NCBI RefSeq assembly: GCF_001039355.2
Contig: NW_019775860.1
Location: 64,001-124,000 of the forward strand
Length of the DNA: 60,000 bases
Origin: Lingula anatina
Lineage: Eukaryota > Brachiopoda > Lingulata > Lingulida > Lingulidae
Reading direction: 5' to 3'
Below, piece by piece: positions 37,201-50,400 of the stretch (position 1 is the stretch's first letter; each line of letters begins with the position of its first letter). Below the pieces are notes generated by a model. The model worked only from the letters and a program-made list of their open reading frames with translations. It had not been told where the DNA came from and ran no database searches. The position numbers and the translations under genes were made by a program.

Positions 37201-38410
37201 ATGGAGTATATAAACAGACCATTGAAGTTTTTCATAAACACTTAGGCTTCGTTCACATGCAATGTCTATTTTCTTAAAATCTATTTTCTATTCGCGCTAT
37301 CTTATGATCACGGTCTGTGCCCTGAATATCCTGTGGCGTAATTACTGGCAGCGCGAGCCAGTTACTTATAGTAACTTATAGTAACTAGCCTGCGCTGCCA
37401 GTAATTACGCCGCGGGATATTAAGGGCACAGACCGTGATCATAAGACATACCGCGAATAGAAAATAGAATTTAGAAAATAGACATTGCATGTGAATGAAG
37501 CCTTACCCATCCTCCGTTTTGCAGAATAAAGTCTGCAGTCCTGTCAGCTATCAGTTTAGTAGCATATTCTGTCAGCCTGCCAATGCCTGAGGTACCAGAT
37601 TTTGTCAAGCCCACTGCTGCCAGTTTGGTGAAGCGCAATAAAAGGGCCACCTACAAACAACACAAGGGTAATTGTCTTAGAGATACATTTTGCCCCACTT
37701 TATCATAGTGCAATTGAATTCACTGATAGTGTAGTTCCACTCCAGCAAGTGTCCTGACAGTCCCAGCTGCTGCATTTGGCCTTGTCTTGTTTTTTAAATA
37801 TCGCTTTGGAAATGGTCAAAATATTTTTTTGTGTTGCACTTTGCCTACATGTACATCAATTTTTAAAAAAATCTCAAACATGCCTAAACTGAACAAAAAA
37901 TTCATATAATATGGCTTTAAATACTTAAATTCTATTTGCTATTATATTCCATAATTCCCCTCACCTGTGTAGTTCCTGGCATTTGCTGCCCCATCACATG
38001 TGATGCCGTGTTCTGAAATATGTCATAAGTCAGGGTTTCAGATGGATAGGTGAGTATGGTATCTATGGCCTCCTGCAGTCTGCGGTTTAACTCTGGATCT
38101 TGGCAAATCTGGTCTCCTAAAAGTGCTAAACGTTTGGCCACTGCAGTCTGTGGAGTCATTGGAGTTTCACAACATGTACCTGTTGGTGATATTACACGAT
38201 GGCCACTTCCTGAAGTATGAAATAATTTATATCATACCAATGAAAATGCTAAAATTCCAGGTTATTTTTTTACAAATGACTATAAATCTATAAATCATTA
38301 TTTCAAAAATAGAAATTGAAGTTAGTACATTTGTTATACTATTTCCATAAGTTGCAAAATACCGCCATACAAGGGCAAAGAAAAGAAATATATTTACTTG
38401 AAAAAAAAAT
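34280..38410. repeat. Near-duplicate block, second copy (continuous with the complete BCL2L13)
   Basis: The partner of 30407-34278. This copy continues without a gap into BCL2L13 exon 1 and EED, and its left end overlaps the sequence before 30406 by 25 identical bases, so it is the copy that belongs to the main path. Confidence 0.9.
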
Positions 38411-39240
38411 CTTTTACAAAACTGACCTTGATGACTGGTGCCTCTTATGTTTTCAATTGATTGTCTGGCCTCTGTTGCAACAGAAACCATCTCATCCGAC
38501 ACCGTGTTTCTTGCCACCAAGTCCAAGCGCAGTGCCAACTTCTTGTGCACAGCTGATGACAGATGTGGAATATCAGCTGATTTACTCCTGAAATGATTAT
38601 CTTTAAAACTTTGAGCAATTCTTCCCTGATCATTTGAATAAGTTCCACTGGGCACGGAACTTTCACGTAATGACTCAGTGACAGATAAAGAAGGTAAAGT
38701 TATGTCACTACTTGTTTCAGAAATAGTATAATTGGTGTGTGAGGAATCCGAATGCACACTTGTATTTGATCCTACTCTCAAACTGCCACCAGGACCAGTG
38801 ACAGTCATATGACATTCCTCTTGCACAACGTGACCCACATTACCAGTAGCTGCATCTTCAAGATTTATGTCAAGTTCCTCCTTCTGAAACTCCACTTTCA
38901 CAACACCTGGTGGCAACTGCATAATATCTACACTGTCAAAGTCATGCTCCTCCTCTTCTTCCTCATCTTCTTCTTTTGCATCATAAACTATTTCCAATTT
39001 TCTTTTCTCATGTGAATCAAAATGAAAATCAGAAACAGAAGCAGAGTCAGGAGAGGAAGTAATGGACTCTGATTCTGAACTCAAATCAATATTATGAGGA
39101 TGCAGATGTGGTGGGATAAGGCCAAGATAACTGAGGATCACAAGCTTGGTTTCCAGTAAAAAATCATCTGGAGTGACTGGTGTCCTTGGAGAAGACCGAC
39201 TTCTGGCGTTTTCTAGAGTACGGTCAGTACCAGTAGCCAT
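36549..39240 (-). CDS. BCL2L13: Bcl-2-like protein 13 (Bcl-rambo), tail-anchored mitochondrial protein
   Basis: In mammals this is a mitochondrial outer-membrane protein that promotes apoptosis and acts as a mitophagy receptor. Four coding exons join in phase: 39240-38427, 38209-37965, 37650-37507, 36989-36549, giving 547 residues (human 485). Landmarks I recognise: N-terminal LLETKLVILSYLGLI (human YETKYVVLSYLGLL), the helix ELNRRLQEAIDTIL, the BH2 motif ADFILQNGGWD (human AEYIIQQGGWG), a long acidic Ser/Pro-rich linker, and the C-terminal anchor GAAAIAVLTLGVCILLLRKR (human GGAAAVAILAVAIGVALALRKK-type). The acidic part of exon 1 (DEEEEEEHDFDSVDIMQLP) may hold an LC3-interacting motif, not verified. 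The upstream exon ending at the donor near 39420 (TTTTG|GTACGT) is probably 5' UTR. Intron 3 carries an element at its donor. Confidence 0.93.
37245..37502. mobile_element. Harbinger-like palindromic MITE, 258 bp, with TTA target duplication
   Basis: Starts GGCTTCGTTCACATGCAATG and ends with the near-exact inverse ..GCATGTGAATGAAGCC. The two arms of about 118 bases pair almost throughout. It is flanked by TTA at 37242-37244 and 37503-37505. The duplicate block at 33370 lacks the element and has ACACTCACCC at the empty site. A TWA duplication is typical of PIF/Harbinger. Non-coding. Confidence 0.88.
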
Positions 39241-39827
39241 CTTAAAAGCATTACTTGTCCTAAAGCAAAGCAAAAGTACTTGTCATATGGCAGCTTTTAC
39301 TGATATCTTGTACATCGATGGTAAGTTAATTTGATTTTTGGGGTAGAAATTATAATGATATAATGTACTGTACAGTGAATATCGATTTTAACCAGACAAT
39401 TTCAAAGAAGAAAATACGTACCAAAATAACAACTAGTGCCAGTGACATGGCGTGTCGAATAAACAATGCGGAGTAGAGGTAGTAGATAACGTGGTATCTT
39501 TCCCACTGAAGATACTTAAAGGACCCTGAAAGTATGTACATGTAATCTATTGCATTTCAAGAGGTCCAAACCAAAGTAGTTTTCTGCTAGTTTCATGACC
39601 TGGGTCTCCTTCGACTAGAGAGTGGATTACCAGGACAGCCTGCACACTAACCCATTATCTTTTGCTTATTATCTTATAACTTTACTCTTATTAGAGATTG
39701 AAATTTTCTTGGTCCGATAATACAGCTGTGGGGAATATATGCCATAAATCTTTCCCATTAATTTTCACAAAGAATGTTATAATTATAACATCTTTTCTGA
39801 CACCTAGCGGTGAAACAATTTTCAAAC
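39241..39827. promoter_or_regulatory. Head-to-head upstream region of BCL2L13 and EED
   Basis: The start codons of BCL2L13 (-) and EED (+) lie 588 bases apart. The interval contains a probable 5' UTR exon of BCL2L13 (about 39420-39540, - strand) with a short upstream frame starting MSLALVVIL. A bidirectional promoter is an inference from the spacing. Confidence 0.45.
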
Positions 39828-42800
39828 ATGTCTGACAGCGAAGACAACGTGACTGTTCCACAAACAAAGAAAACGCGAGTATCTACTCTCCAAACAGAGG
39901 GATCATTCCATACTGAAGGTTCTGGAGATGATGTAGTAAGTGTTCTAGGGCGAACTTTTATCTTCTTATTGTACATCGTACAAAGATATCGATGTCATCA
40001 GTTTCAGCTTCAAGCACGAAAATTCATGCTTTGGCCCGAGGCACTCTTTTTTTTTAGCGTGTAATAATTATTTTGATTACGAAGAAATGCCGAAATCTCA
40101 AGTAACTGCATAAATGGAAACTTTCATGGCTCTTTTAGGATGAAACATCAAGCTGGTCCAGCAATGTCGACGATGCATCCAGAAGTGAAACTCCAAATCA
40201 ACCAGGACCTGGCAAAAAGGCTGGGAGAGGAAGAAGAAAATTCAAGAACTGTAAATTGCAATATAAATTAACAAATTATTTAAAGGTGAGTGACATTTGG
40301 GGGGGGGGGGGGTTTAATAAGTTGCTTTAAATGACAAATAATACATGTCCAATACATAACAATTAAATGGAATAACATTGTGATAATATTTTACCAAAGA
40401 ATTTTACCTAACGTGTTGAAGAATCATTAGTTTACAGAATGTTTGTTTTAAAATTCAGGAAGACCATGGTCAGCCCATCTTTGGAATCCAGTTTAATAAC
40501 AACACAAAGGATGGAGATCCGTTGAACTTTGCTTCTGTGGGAAGTAACAGAGTACGAGTCCATTTTATTTATCAGTTTTTTCTTTTCTTTCTTTCCATCT
40601 TTCATTCTGTGGAAGGAATAGGTATTCAGTGGTATCAGCTTGGCCTTCCAAGTCTGACACGTTGACATAATTCTTGGTAACAAATTTCTTTGTAAAAAAT
40701 AAATAATTAAAAATTCAAAACAGTATGTGTCATAGAAGTTTGTTTATTAGGTACAAAGATGAAAGGACTTCAAATTTTTAGATATGTTTCTGTGTTTTTG
40801 CTTTCTTTTAGGTCACAGTATATGAATGTCAAAAGGAAGGGAAGATTAAACTGCTTCAGGCTTATGTTGATGCAGATGTATCCTTTGACTTAAATTTTGA
40901 AAACAGAAAATGTGCAATTTTATTCCTCTTGCTTAAAATGGTCGTATTGTCTGCCAAGTGAATAATTTAAGAAAGTGATTATCCTTAATGGATTTAAGCC
41001 AGAGGAAAATTTCTATACATGTGCATGGACATATGAGGACACGTCTGGACAGCCAATTCTAGCTGTGGCAGGCCTTAGAGGAATTATTAGGATAATAAGT
41101 CCAATTACTATGCAATGTGTTAAGGTAAGACCCAAATTATCAATAAATGAAGGATTTTTTTTTAATTTTAAAAGTTGTTGATGTATGTGTGTGTTTTTGG
41201 ATGACACATTTGGAGGGTATTATAAAGATTTATTTTCTTTTTTCAGCATTTTATAGGTCATGGAAATGCCATTAATGAATTGAAGTTTCACCCAAGAGAT
41301 CCCAATATTTTGATGTCAGTCAGTAAAGGTTTGCAGCTTAAAACTCTTCTTTTTTTACGTGCAATGCTTTACATCATGATTTATGTTTTAACAATTTTCA
41401 CTGGGAGAAGTTTTGGCTAATAACCCCTACCAAAGTCACCAGGGCCATCCTTGTGCATATGTAAGTGTGCATAAACCTTTTTTTGGTGCATTTCTTATAG
41501 TATATGCAGTTGTATTTTTTTCCAGACCATGCATTGAGATTGTGGAACATCAAGACAGACATCTGTGTGGCTATGTTGGGAGGTGTGGACGGACATAGAG
41601 ATGAAGTACTAAGTGCAGTAAGGACATAAGAAAATTGTGTGCTTTAAGAAATGGAAAAAAAAAATTGTAAAAGTATTTATAGAAATACCCCCAGTAATGT
41701 CAGACTTGAATTGATGGCTTACGTTACCATAAGACTAAGAGTATCAAAATTGCCATGTTTCTCAGTATTTATTTTTTGTGGACAAGAGCGTTGATTAATG
41801 TTATTTTTCATTCTCAAGCTTACAGAAATGAATCCAAGAGCTGAAATGCAGCTTCAGTCTGATTGCAACATTTACTCGAATTTCTAATTAATTTTGTAAA
41901 TTTTAAAATTTTTTTTACATTTTTGGAAATTGCAGTGTGTGAATTTGAATTTCAATAGATTTAAAGCCTGTTTCCATTTTTTTCAGGATTTTAACATAGA
42001 TGGTAGTAAAATTGTATCTTGTGGAATGGACCATTCTTTAAAGATCTGGAGACTTGATCAACCCAAAGTTCGGGAAGCTATTGAGAATTCTTACAAATTC
42101 AATGTCAATAAAGAAAATCGGTATGTGCATAATGGACATAGATACAGTTTATTCAACAAAAGCTACTTTGAGTTACCTTTATTAATTACTATATATTGGT
42201 GATAAAATATTTTTAATCTGTTGCTTGGGTAATGGTGAATATAACAATTACATATCATATTTTGCAGAATGAATTATTTCCAAATAAGAGTTGGGTTGAT
42301 CTGTTTAATTAAGTTATCATCATTATTATAATTTTCATTTAATATTAAATTTTTCCATTTTAGACCATTTAAAACAGTGACAGACAATTTTCCATATTTC
42401 TCTACACGGGATATTCATAGAAATTATGTAGACTGTGTTAGATGGTTCGGCAACTTCATTCTTTCCAAGGTAAGTGTGAAAACTAAAATAAAATCCATGT
42501 TTGATATGTAGTCTATTGCATCTTACACAAAAAAGATTATGTCAGTGGGTACTCATTTCAATCAATGAAAATGCTCAATTGGATTGATTTGAACTCAATT
42601 TTGCCATCGTTTTAGTCCTGTGAAAACAGCATAGTTTGTTGGAAGCCTGGCACCTTATCCCAGACAGACAACACTGTAGACAAAGACAAGGTCACTGTAC
42701 TGCACAGGTTTGACTACAGAGATTGTGATATATGGTACATGAGGTTCTCCATGGACTATTGGCAGAAGGTACCAAGGATCATGATCACTTTTCTTTTAAA

Positions 42801-43571
42801 CTTTTTCGTTTTTTAATTTACATCTGATAAACCTTATAAAATGATAGGTGAAGAATGTGGCAGCTGTTATTGCTCAGGTTTTGAAGGCTTGGATATTTAG
42901 CCAAAATGTACCACTTCAGGTTCATATTTGAAGTTGTCATTGTAACAGAACATGATTAAATAATAATTATAATGATGATTATTAGAGAATGAAGGTTTAC
43001 TTTTATTCTTCAGGCTTATTTTCCCCTAACATGTTTTTTTCCCTCTCTCCAGGTGTTAGCATTGGGCAATCAAGTAGGTCGCATTTTTGTATGGGATTTG
43101 GATGTAGAGGATCCTCAGCTGACAAGGTAACGTGACAAGTTAAAAGTAACTTTTTCTCAGGTCTCTATTACACATTTCAAAAATGTATCTTGTTAAAGTG
43201 GCTTGAAATTGACTATATTGTAGGGAAAAGGTTGTTTCCGATGAGTTTCAATTTAAAAGTTAAACTAAATGGCGTGCAAGGGGGTAAAAACAAACAATTT
43301 AGCTTTGTATGAGATAGCCACTAAAATTTCCTCAGTTTTTACAAAACAATTATTTCCTGTAAGGAGAAATGTAAAGAAAAGAAAGTTTCCATGCAAGGAT
43401 CAAAGAAGCAATCCATTTTGTATAATGTTTTTCCACAATTTCAGGTGTACAACTTTGGTTCACCAAAAATGTGCTACTGCAATTCGTCAGACTCACATGA
43501 ACAGAGATGGTAGCATCATTCTAGCTGTCTGTGATGATGCAACCATATGGAGGTGGGACAGAATCAAGTAA
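39828..43571 (+). CDS. EED: Polycomb repressive complex 2 subunit EED
   Basis: EED is the WD40 subunit of PRC2. It binds trimethylated H3K27 through an aromatic cage and scaffolds EZH2. Twelve exons join in phase: 39828-39935, 40139-40285, 40459-40551, 40812-40877, 40999-41124, 41247-41328, 41526-41617, 41987-42120, 42364-42469, 42616-42768, 43053-43126, 43445-43571, giving 435 residues (human 441). Near-identical blocks to human include [127 protein letters not shown] and a final [12 protein letters not shown]. The cage aromatics in FYTCAWTY and YVDCVRW are present. The N-terminal tail is short and acidic, followed by a basic [12 protein letters not shown] segment. The fourth intron is of U12 type. 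Confidence 0.97.
40878..40998 (+). other. U12-type (minor spliceosome) intron of EED
   Basis: The donor reads GTATCCTTT, the U12 5' consensus, and ATCCTTAATG lies 10-12 bases before the 3' site TTTAAG, matching the U12 branch-site consensus and its short spacing. There is no pyrimidine tract. Using AAG|CC as the acceptor keeps phase 0 and reproduces the exact residue count of human EED at this point (DAD followed by five residues to ENFY). Confidence 0.85.
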
Positions 43572-44462
43572 AGACATTCCATGTACAACAATAGCAAATA
43601 CAGCATTTTTAGTGAACTTTTTATTCGTGGATTTGACAGTGGTGCCATGATTTTGAAGGAACAAGGATATGTACTTTAATTGAGACAAAAAATTGTAAAT
43701 ATCTATGTGTATATATATCAGTTCGTTTTTAAGAATTGATGTCATCCACACCAGTCTTTATATGCAGAAAGTAGATCCAGATGTGTGTCCGTTGAAGAGA
43801 AAGCAGCTTTAACAGAACATTATGATAAGGTCACATGTTCCAACATGGATTCTTTACACCTTATAGAACACACAATTGAAACTATTAAACACCTTTTCAA
43901 ATGACTGTTGCAATAGTTCTTTTGCAAGTTACCCCTGAATATATCAAAGTCAGAAGGATGCTTTAACTGTGAAGGAAGAAAGCTAGCATTGCCACTTACA
44001 ATTTATTGCTCTTTGCTTGAGGACTTTTTGATAATGAAAATATCTTGAAAAATAGATGTAGAGTAGCACATCACTGATTTCTTATTTTTTTTACAAAAAA
44101 AAAAATGCCTTGTAAATAAAAATATACCAAGTTTTAGTGATAATATACATGGTTCTTTTAAATATTGAAATAAACATCACTAAAGAAAATTATTCAACTT
44201 TCATAGCAATACTCATTAATTCCTTTTAAAATTATTTTTGTTACGAATATAAAATTTTGTGTATAAGGATATGCACATACTTCTTAATATATTAAGTGCA
44301 AAATCACAGTGAAAATTTTGCAAGCAATCACATCGATAAAAAAGTTAATTGTTTCTAAAAAGACAACATTTGTTTACCCGTAAGGCATGTAATTTGGATC
44401 TTCACCAAAGAGCCTTGATCACATTACACTTGTCCAAGAGAAGTTACTTGTATACAGTTTGG
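43572..44462. other. Convergent 3' UTRs of EED and the STAND gene
   Basis: Non-coding and AT-rich. Possible EED poly(A) signals AATAAA near 44116 and 44170. Confidence 0.5.
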
Positions 44463-47400
44463 TCAAACACGTTTTAATGCAATACATGTATTGGCGGTTA
44501 CTGGACAAAAATTGCAAATTTTGACCGGGTTGGTTTTTCCCTCTAGCAGAACTCCATTGCACAAATAACACTTCTTATTTGGCTGCTTAAGAGGAAAACC
44601 ATGTTTCTGGCACAAAACTCCTTGTTTATACATTGGGGCAAATTGTCCACAGATAAAGCATGCATCTTTTCGCTGCCCGAAATAAGACAGACCCATTTTA
44701 GAAGAACAAAAAATACACATCTCCACTTTGACTCCTGTTTCACCAGGTACTGGCAATCTGCACAAGTATCTCTAGAAGTCAAAAATTAAATAAAAAATAA
44801 ATAATAATAATAATCATTAACATAAGGCAGACTTGTGCTGGGATGGATCTTTGCTAAACGCTAAGGAAATAAAAAATTAACAAGAAATATATTTTGCCAA
44901 TTTATCTGAAACCGTTTCTTTTTTAAATCAGAATGATAATAAATAGTACATGGCTAAGTTTCTTGATTATACTGTCAATAATCCGGGGAAAGTTTCTTTT
45001 TAAGCTAAATATATCACATTTCAAGCATAATTATTACAACATTTATTGGTAATAAAAGTTAACCTGCTTCTTTACCAATTACAGATATATATTTACTTAT
45101 TTTTTTCTATACAAACCTGGTCTAAAAAGTGATAAACTTACTGGTAAATACATGCGCCGCACATGGGTCAACTGTGAGTTATGTCTTGCATTTTGAAAGA
45201 ACGCAATTAGCCTGAAAATAAGGTAATGAAATTATTATACCAACAAATAAGTTTATAATAAGGCACTGTGGAGCAGACACCATGCAATGAAAGCAGTTAC
45301 TGTAACTGGAAATTTGAACTGCCAAGCAAGCACTTTTAACTTACCAAGGAATCATTTCTTTGCAAACCAATTAAAACAGATTAAAATAGAACACATACTT
45401 GTCCTCAGCTTCAGCTTTTGAATAATGTTTTGCTATTTCTATGGTGTGCATTTCAGGTTGCCCACTAAAGTTTTCATAATAATCAGCCAGGTACAGGTGC
45501 CAGTATGCTGCATCTTTTTCACTGGTGATCAGCTGCTCTTGCACAGCCTGCAAGAAAATGTCGTCTCCGTTTTTTAAAATGAGAAAAACCAGCATTTCAA
45601 TAAACATTTTGCTCCCTGCCAGCTTATTTTAGATAACTTATTCAATTTTTATGGTTGTATTGTCAGTATATTATTCTAAAAGAAGCACAAGAACTAAAGA
45701 AAAATATTGACCTCGCAAAAAGTCTTGTGGAAAAACACCACCCTCTCCACAGCACTGTTACATGATACACATCGCAGAAATGGTTTGAGCTGTCTTCTCA
45801 CATTAGCCCACACCATAAGAGGTATTGGCTGCCCATGGGCTGCATTGCCCAACAGACTCAACAGTGCATATTCAGGTAGACCAGTACCAGAGACTTTCAT
45901 CAGACATAAAAACTGAAGAAAAGTGAAAACGTTTTATATATGCAAGAAGCGTGCAGGTAAGGACATAGCTTAATTACAGAGAGTGAATTAGTTAAAGCTG
46001 TTTTATCACTGAATTTTAATAGTAATATTCTATCCTTTAAAAATGATTAGAATTCAGCAGTTATAAGAAGTGAATCTTCAGTGACCTTATAATACATAAT
46101 ATACCTTTTTCATACAGTTGGTTTCATCTTCCTCCACCAGTCTGGTGATCACCTGCTTCAGTAAACCACTCAAAGAATCTGGAAATTTCTGAATTTTAGT
46201 GGTTATTTTTTTAAAGTTTCCAAAGACTCGTAACTCTTCACAAGCAATTGTGAGCCACAAGGGACAGTTGGCTAGAGGGTTTGCCAGTAACAGTTTCATT
46301 TGTGTGCTGTCTAAAACCTGAAATTACAACAGTAATAACAAAATTATTCACTGGTTGAAAACGGTATGCAACCTTTTAATTATCCAATACAATTCAAGAA
46401 ATGGGGCATGTCACTTCTATATATGAAAATTTTAAAATCATAAAAGTAAAAAAAAAATACCTTGCTGTATCTTTTCAAGTATTGCTCTACATAACTGCTT
46501 TTTGCATTTTCTGTTAGCCCAGGCAAAAGCCACCACTTTGGTCTCAATGCCTTTAACCTTGCAATGGTTGGCAGATTTTCTCGTCTTGTAGCTAAAATAC
46601 AGCGTATCTTTGAGGGAAAGCTAGCAGGCAGCCAGTCGAGTCCATGTGAAAACTGAAAATAAAATATCAAGTTCTGCAATGACAAACTTTTATGTATATT
46701 ATACATTTTAAAAAAAAGTGTCCAAAGAGCGTAACTACAAGTCAAGAACAAAAGCAATGAAAACTTTCCCATTCCCATTAATAAGGATGACATTATGACA
46801 AACATTACGGGCAACTAAATCTATCACACTTAAATTTTTTAATTGATCATTCTTGTTTTCTTCAGTTGTTCCTTGTGTGCTTTAGGGGACTTTTGTCAAT
46901 TCATTTATTATAACAAAGGTCCTACCTCATCCAAACCATCAATAACAATTAGCAGTGGTGGTTGCTCACTGTTTGTGAGCTTCAACAGCAAGTCTTCAAA
47001 ATGCTTTACAAGGGCTGTCTCATTTTCCTTCATGCCTTTTATTTTATCCATACCTATTTTAAATAGATTTGATTTCAAAATTACAAGAACCTTTAGAGAC
47101 AAAATTAATGAGCAGAGATATGAGCATAATGTTTCAAACAATAAGTTATGGTTGATTTTGGATATAAACAGAATGATGCTCAAAGCAACACAACAGGAGT
47201 GGAAAATACCTAAACATTTATTATGTTAGGGAAAACAAATGCCATATCAAGGAGGATTTAACAAAAGTTAACAAACTGACGATAATGTAAGGCTCAAGCT
47301 TCCCCTACATCCTTTGCAATAAAAAATGTTGAGTGCAGCACTTTTTAACCCCGTCTTCACTCAAGCATGGATCCAACAATGCAGAAAGATATGTTACTTT

Positions 47401-50400
47401 GTAAAATCTTACCTAGTTTTTTTGCCATAATGGTACTCACTTTCTTTGTCAGGCTCAAGTTTACATATCAGCCTGTATAATAAAAGTGCATGGTCATTGC
47501 TATAGGGACTGCTGCCAACAAAATGGTAGAACACATTCAACCCTTCCTGAAACAATAAGAATGATAACATATTTTAAAATTATGTATGTTATTAAAATAC
47601 TGGAACTTAAAAGAATAAATTCTGTTGATAGTTTAAGGGGCAATATGGGATAAATGACCTAAAATGTTTTCAGTTAGGGTAAAATAATTTTTATGTAAAT
47701 TTTGATGTTTTTTCTAAAAGTTCTCATGTGCTTTTAAAACAAAGTCTGGTAAATACCTAAGAATTTAACTAAATTGAACTACCTTTGGTAATATATTCTA
47801 AAAAGTTAGCCATTAGTTGCACTAAGAACAACTCATATTTTAAACACATCAAAAACAGTATCTTCATGCCCTGTTCATTATCTTCAGTTGAAAGAAAAAG
47901 TGACATACCTAGGAAAGTTTCAATATTTTTTTTGTAATTGGAATGATTTTTAATGAATACACATTCAAAACAAATGTTTCTGAAAATATAAAATATAATA
48001 CATGAATCTTTAATTATCTTGTTCAAACAGATTACAGAATAACCCTGTCAATTATTAGAAAGATGAAAGAAATATACTCGATAGTAAACTAAAGGAAAAC
48101 TCTTCTTAAAATAATGTACCTCAGAGGCTTTTTGTACCAGTCCAGCCATAAGTGATGTTTTTCCACACCCTGCCTGTGAGCAAATACATAATATTGGTGT
48201 TTCTGTATCTGATGATTGACCTTCAATACCACTTTTACCTTTAAAAAAATCAACATAATATATTACTGAGGGACACAAGGAAAAGGTTATTTTGATTGAA
48301 ATTTTTGTAATTGTCCATTAAATGTGTGTTCTCCCAGTGTATTGAACTATTTACAATTGTAAGTATTTTTAAACACTGTATAAGTAGTAATCCATAGTGA
48401 TATATATCTATTTATTTATTTATTTATCTATTTGTAGTATAGAGGGCTAATAAATGTAACTGTCACATTTAATGCTTGAATAAATTATTATTATTATTAT
48501 TATTACAAATATCAGCTGCAAAATGTGATAAAAATACAGTCTGAATGTTTTTTGTAGAAATCATTTATCAATAGACAACTGTTTATTTACAAACAATCCA
48601 TCATACCAAATTCCTGCAGAATGACACTTTCTTCATCTTTGGGATTTTCAAAATCACCTGAAGACATTTAAAGAGCAAATCATCATAATGCTGAAAGTAT
48701 TTGCAAAAAAAAATTTTTTTTGAAACCTGGTAAAATATAGACATAAAGCTTTACAAAAACCTTGAGACTTTCTTGACAAAGTGAGGCACAGAATCACTTC
48801 CATTAACATCCTCTAAATTAAACCACACCATAAGATTAAAAAAGCATGTATTTACCACAAGTATTGTCTGCTGGGTAGGGGCCCCCTTTGGCATAAGCCA
48901 GCAGCACCTGTACCTCTTCCTCTCTTCCAATTAATCCCTCTGACTTCTGTTCTACATATTTCTTTTGCATTGCATCCTCTGCAAATAAATATATCATACA
49001 AAAAGAAAAGAAATAAGGTACCAGCTGACAAATGAACGTCACACAAGTTTTAGCATAAAAGAATATATATATGTATGTCTACACATCTTTCTCAATCTTT
49101 AGCCAATTTACTAGAAATAAAATATTTTCTTACCATATTCATCACTGGGTAATGTTTTGATATCTCTTTGGTTAGGGAATGTTTTCTCTATGGCATTTTT
49201 GTAGAAATATAAAACTTGAGTAGCAAAATCCTCCAGACCAGTAAGTTTAGCCTACAGAATAGATGAAAACTCTACTGCAAAATTCCAAATAATGAACAAT
49301 TTCTTTTAATTTACATTTTAGACTACACAGAAAAAATATGTCCAATTAAGGAAACTATATTCATCTTACTTCAGAATCAATGACCTGACAGTCATCAAGC
49401 ATTAGTGCATTATTTTCAAAAGAAAAAATTACAATACATAAAAAAAGCAAACAAATATTTACTTACCTTTGGACGTGTTCCATGTTCATTCTCCAAACTG
49501 ACTTCACATGAATAATGGAATGTTTGATTTGGGAATCTTTTATTCAGATTTTCTTTCAGCACCTAAACAAATCACATAAGCACTATTTACACAAATTTCC
49601 TAAGTAAGCTTTCCTAAGTAAGCTTTTCATAACACTCATTACATGTATCTTTATATATCCTTATGTATTTAAATTTTCAAATTTTCAAACAAAAAACAGT
49701 CTTGTTTAAAATAATTTTAAAAATATTCAAACCTTCAGATGTTCTCGGGGTAGCACACCCTTCTCATAATATGCATCTGCACACTGTTCAGGCAAATCTG
49801 CTAAAAAATCTTTTTCTCTGATGAAAAAGGCAGCATTGAGATTTTTTGTTCTAAAAAAAAAAAGGAGTACAGCATATCTTTTAAAATTTATCATAACAAT
49901 TTTAGGAAGATGTTTTAATTCAAAGGTAAAAAAGAGCCAAATATTAACTATGCTACACATCCAGCTCACCCTAAAAAAAACCCCAAAATATATCATCTTA
50001 TAACACTGTGGTAGACCAGCAGCAAAAAGAAATTTTCAAATGGTTTCATTAATACCCTTCGCTTATTTTAATAAAATTATTAAATTAAAAATTAAAATAC
50101 CATATCTGTAAGCTGTAGCATGATATCTCTTAAATGTATACATTTTAAATTTTCTTTGCGCCTTTATGTAATTATTTATGATGACAATGTGTGTGAGTGC
50201 ACATGCGCATTTGCATGCATGTATGTGCGTGAACACATTTTAAAATCAATCTTATAACCTTGATTTTTCAACATGTATATTTTTTTAGTATGTGATCTGA
50301 CCTGTATCCTCCATATAACACTTCCATACATGTGATGGAGGTATTGGGCACCCACAGGTACTTCTCCTGGACAGCCTCTGGCACATCTGACAATGATGGG

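Noticed and set aside
32679-39240. A genuine tandem duplication of BCL2L13
   Set aside because: Single N bases bound the first copy and the outer sequences overlap directly, so an assembly artefact explains the arrangement better.
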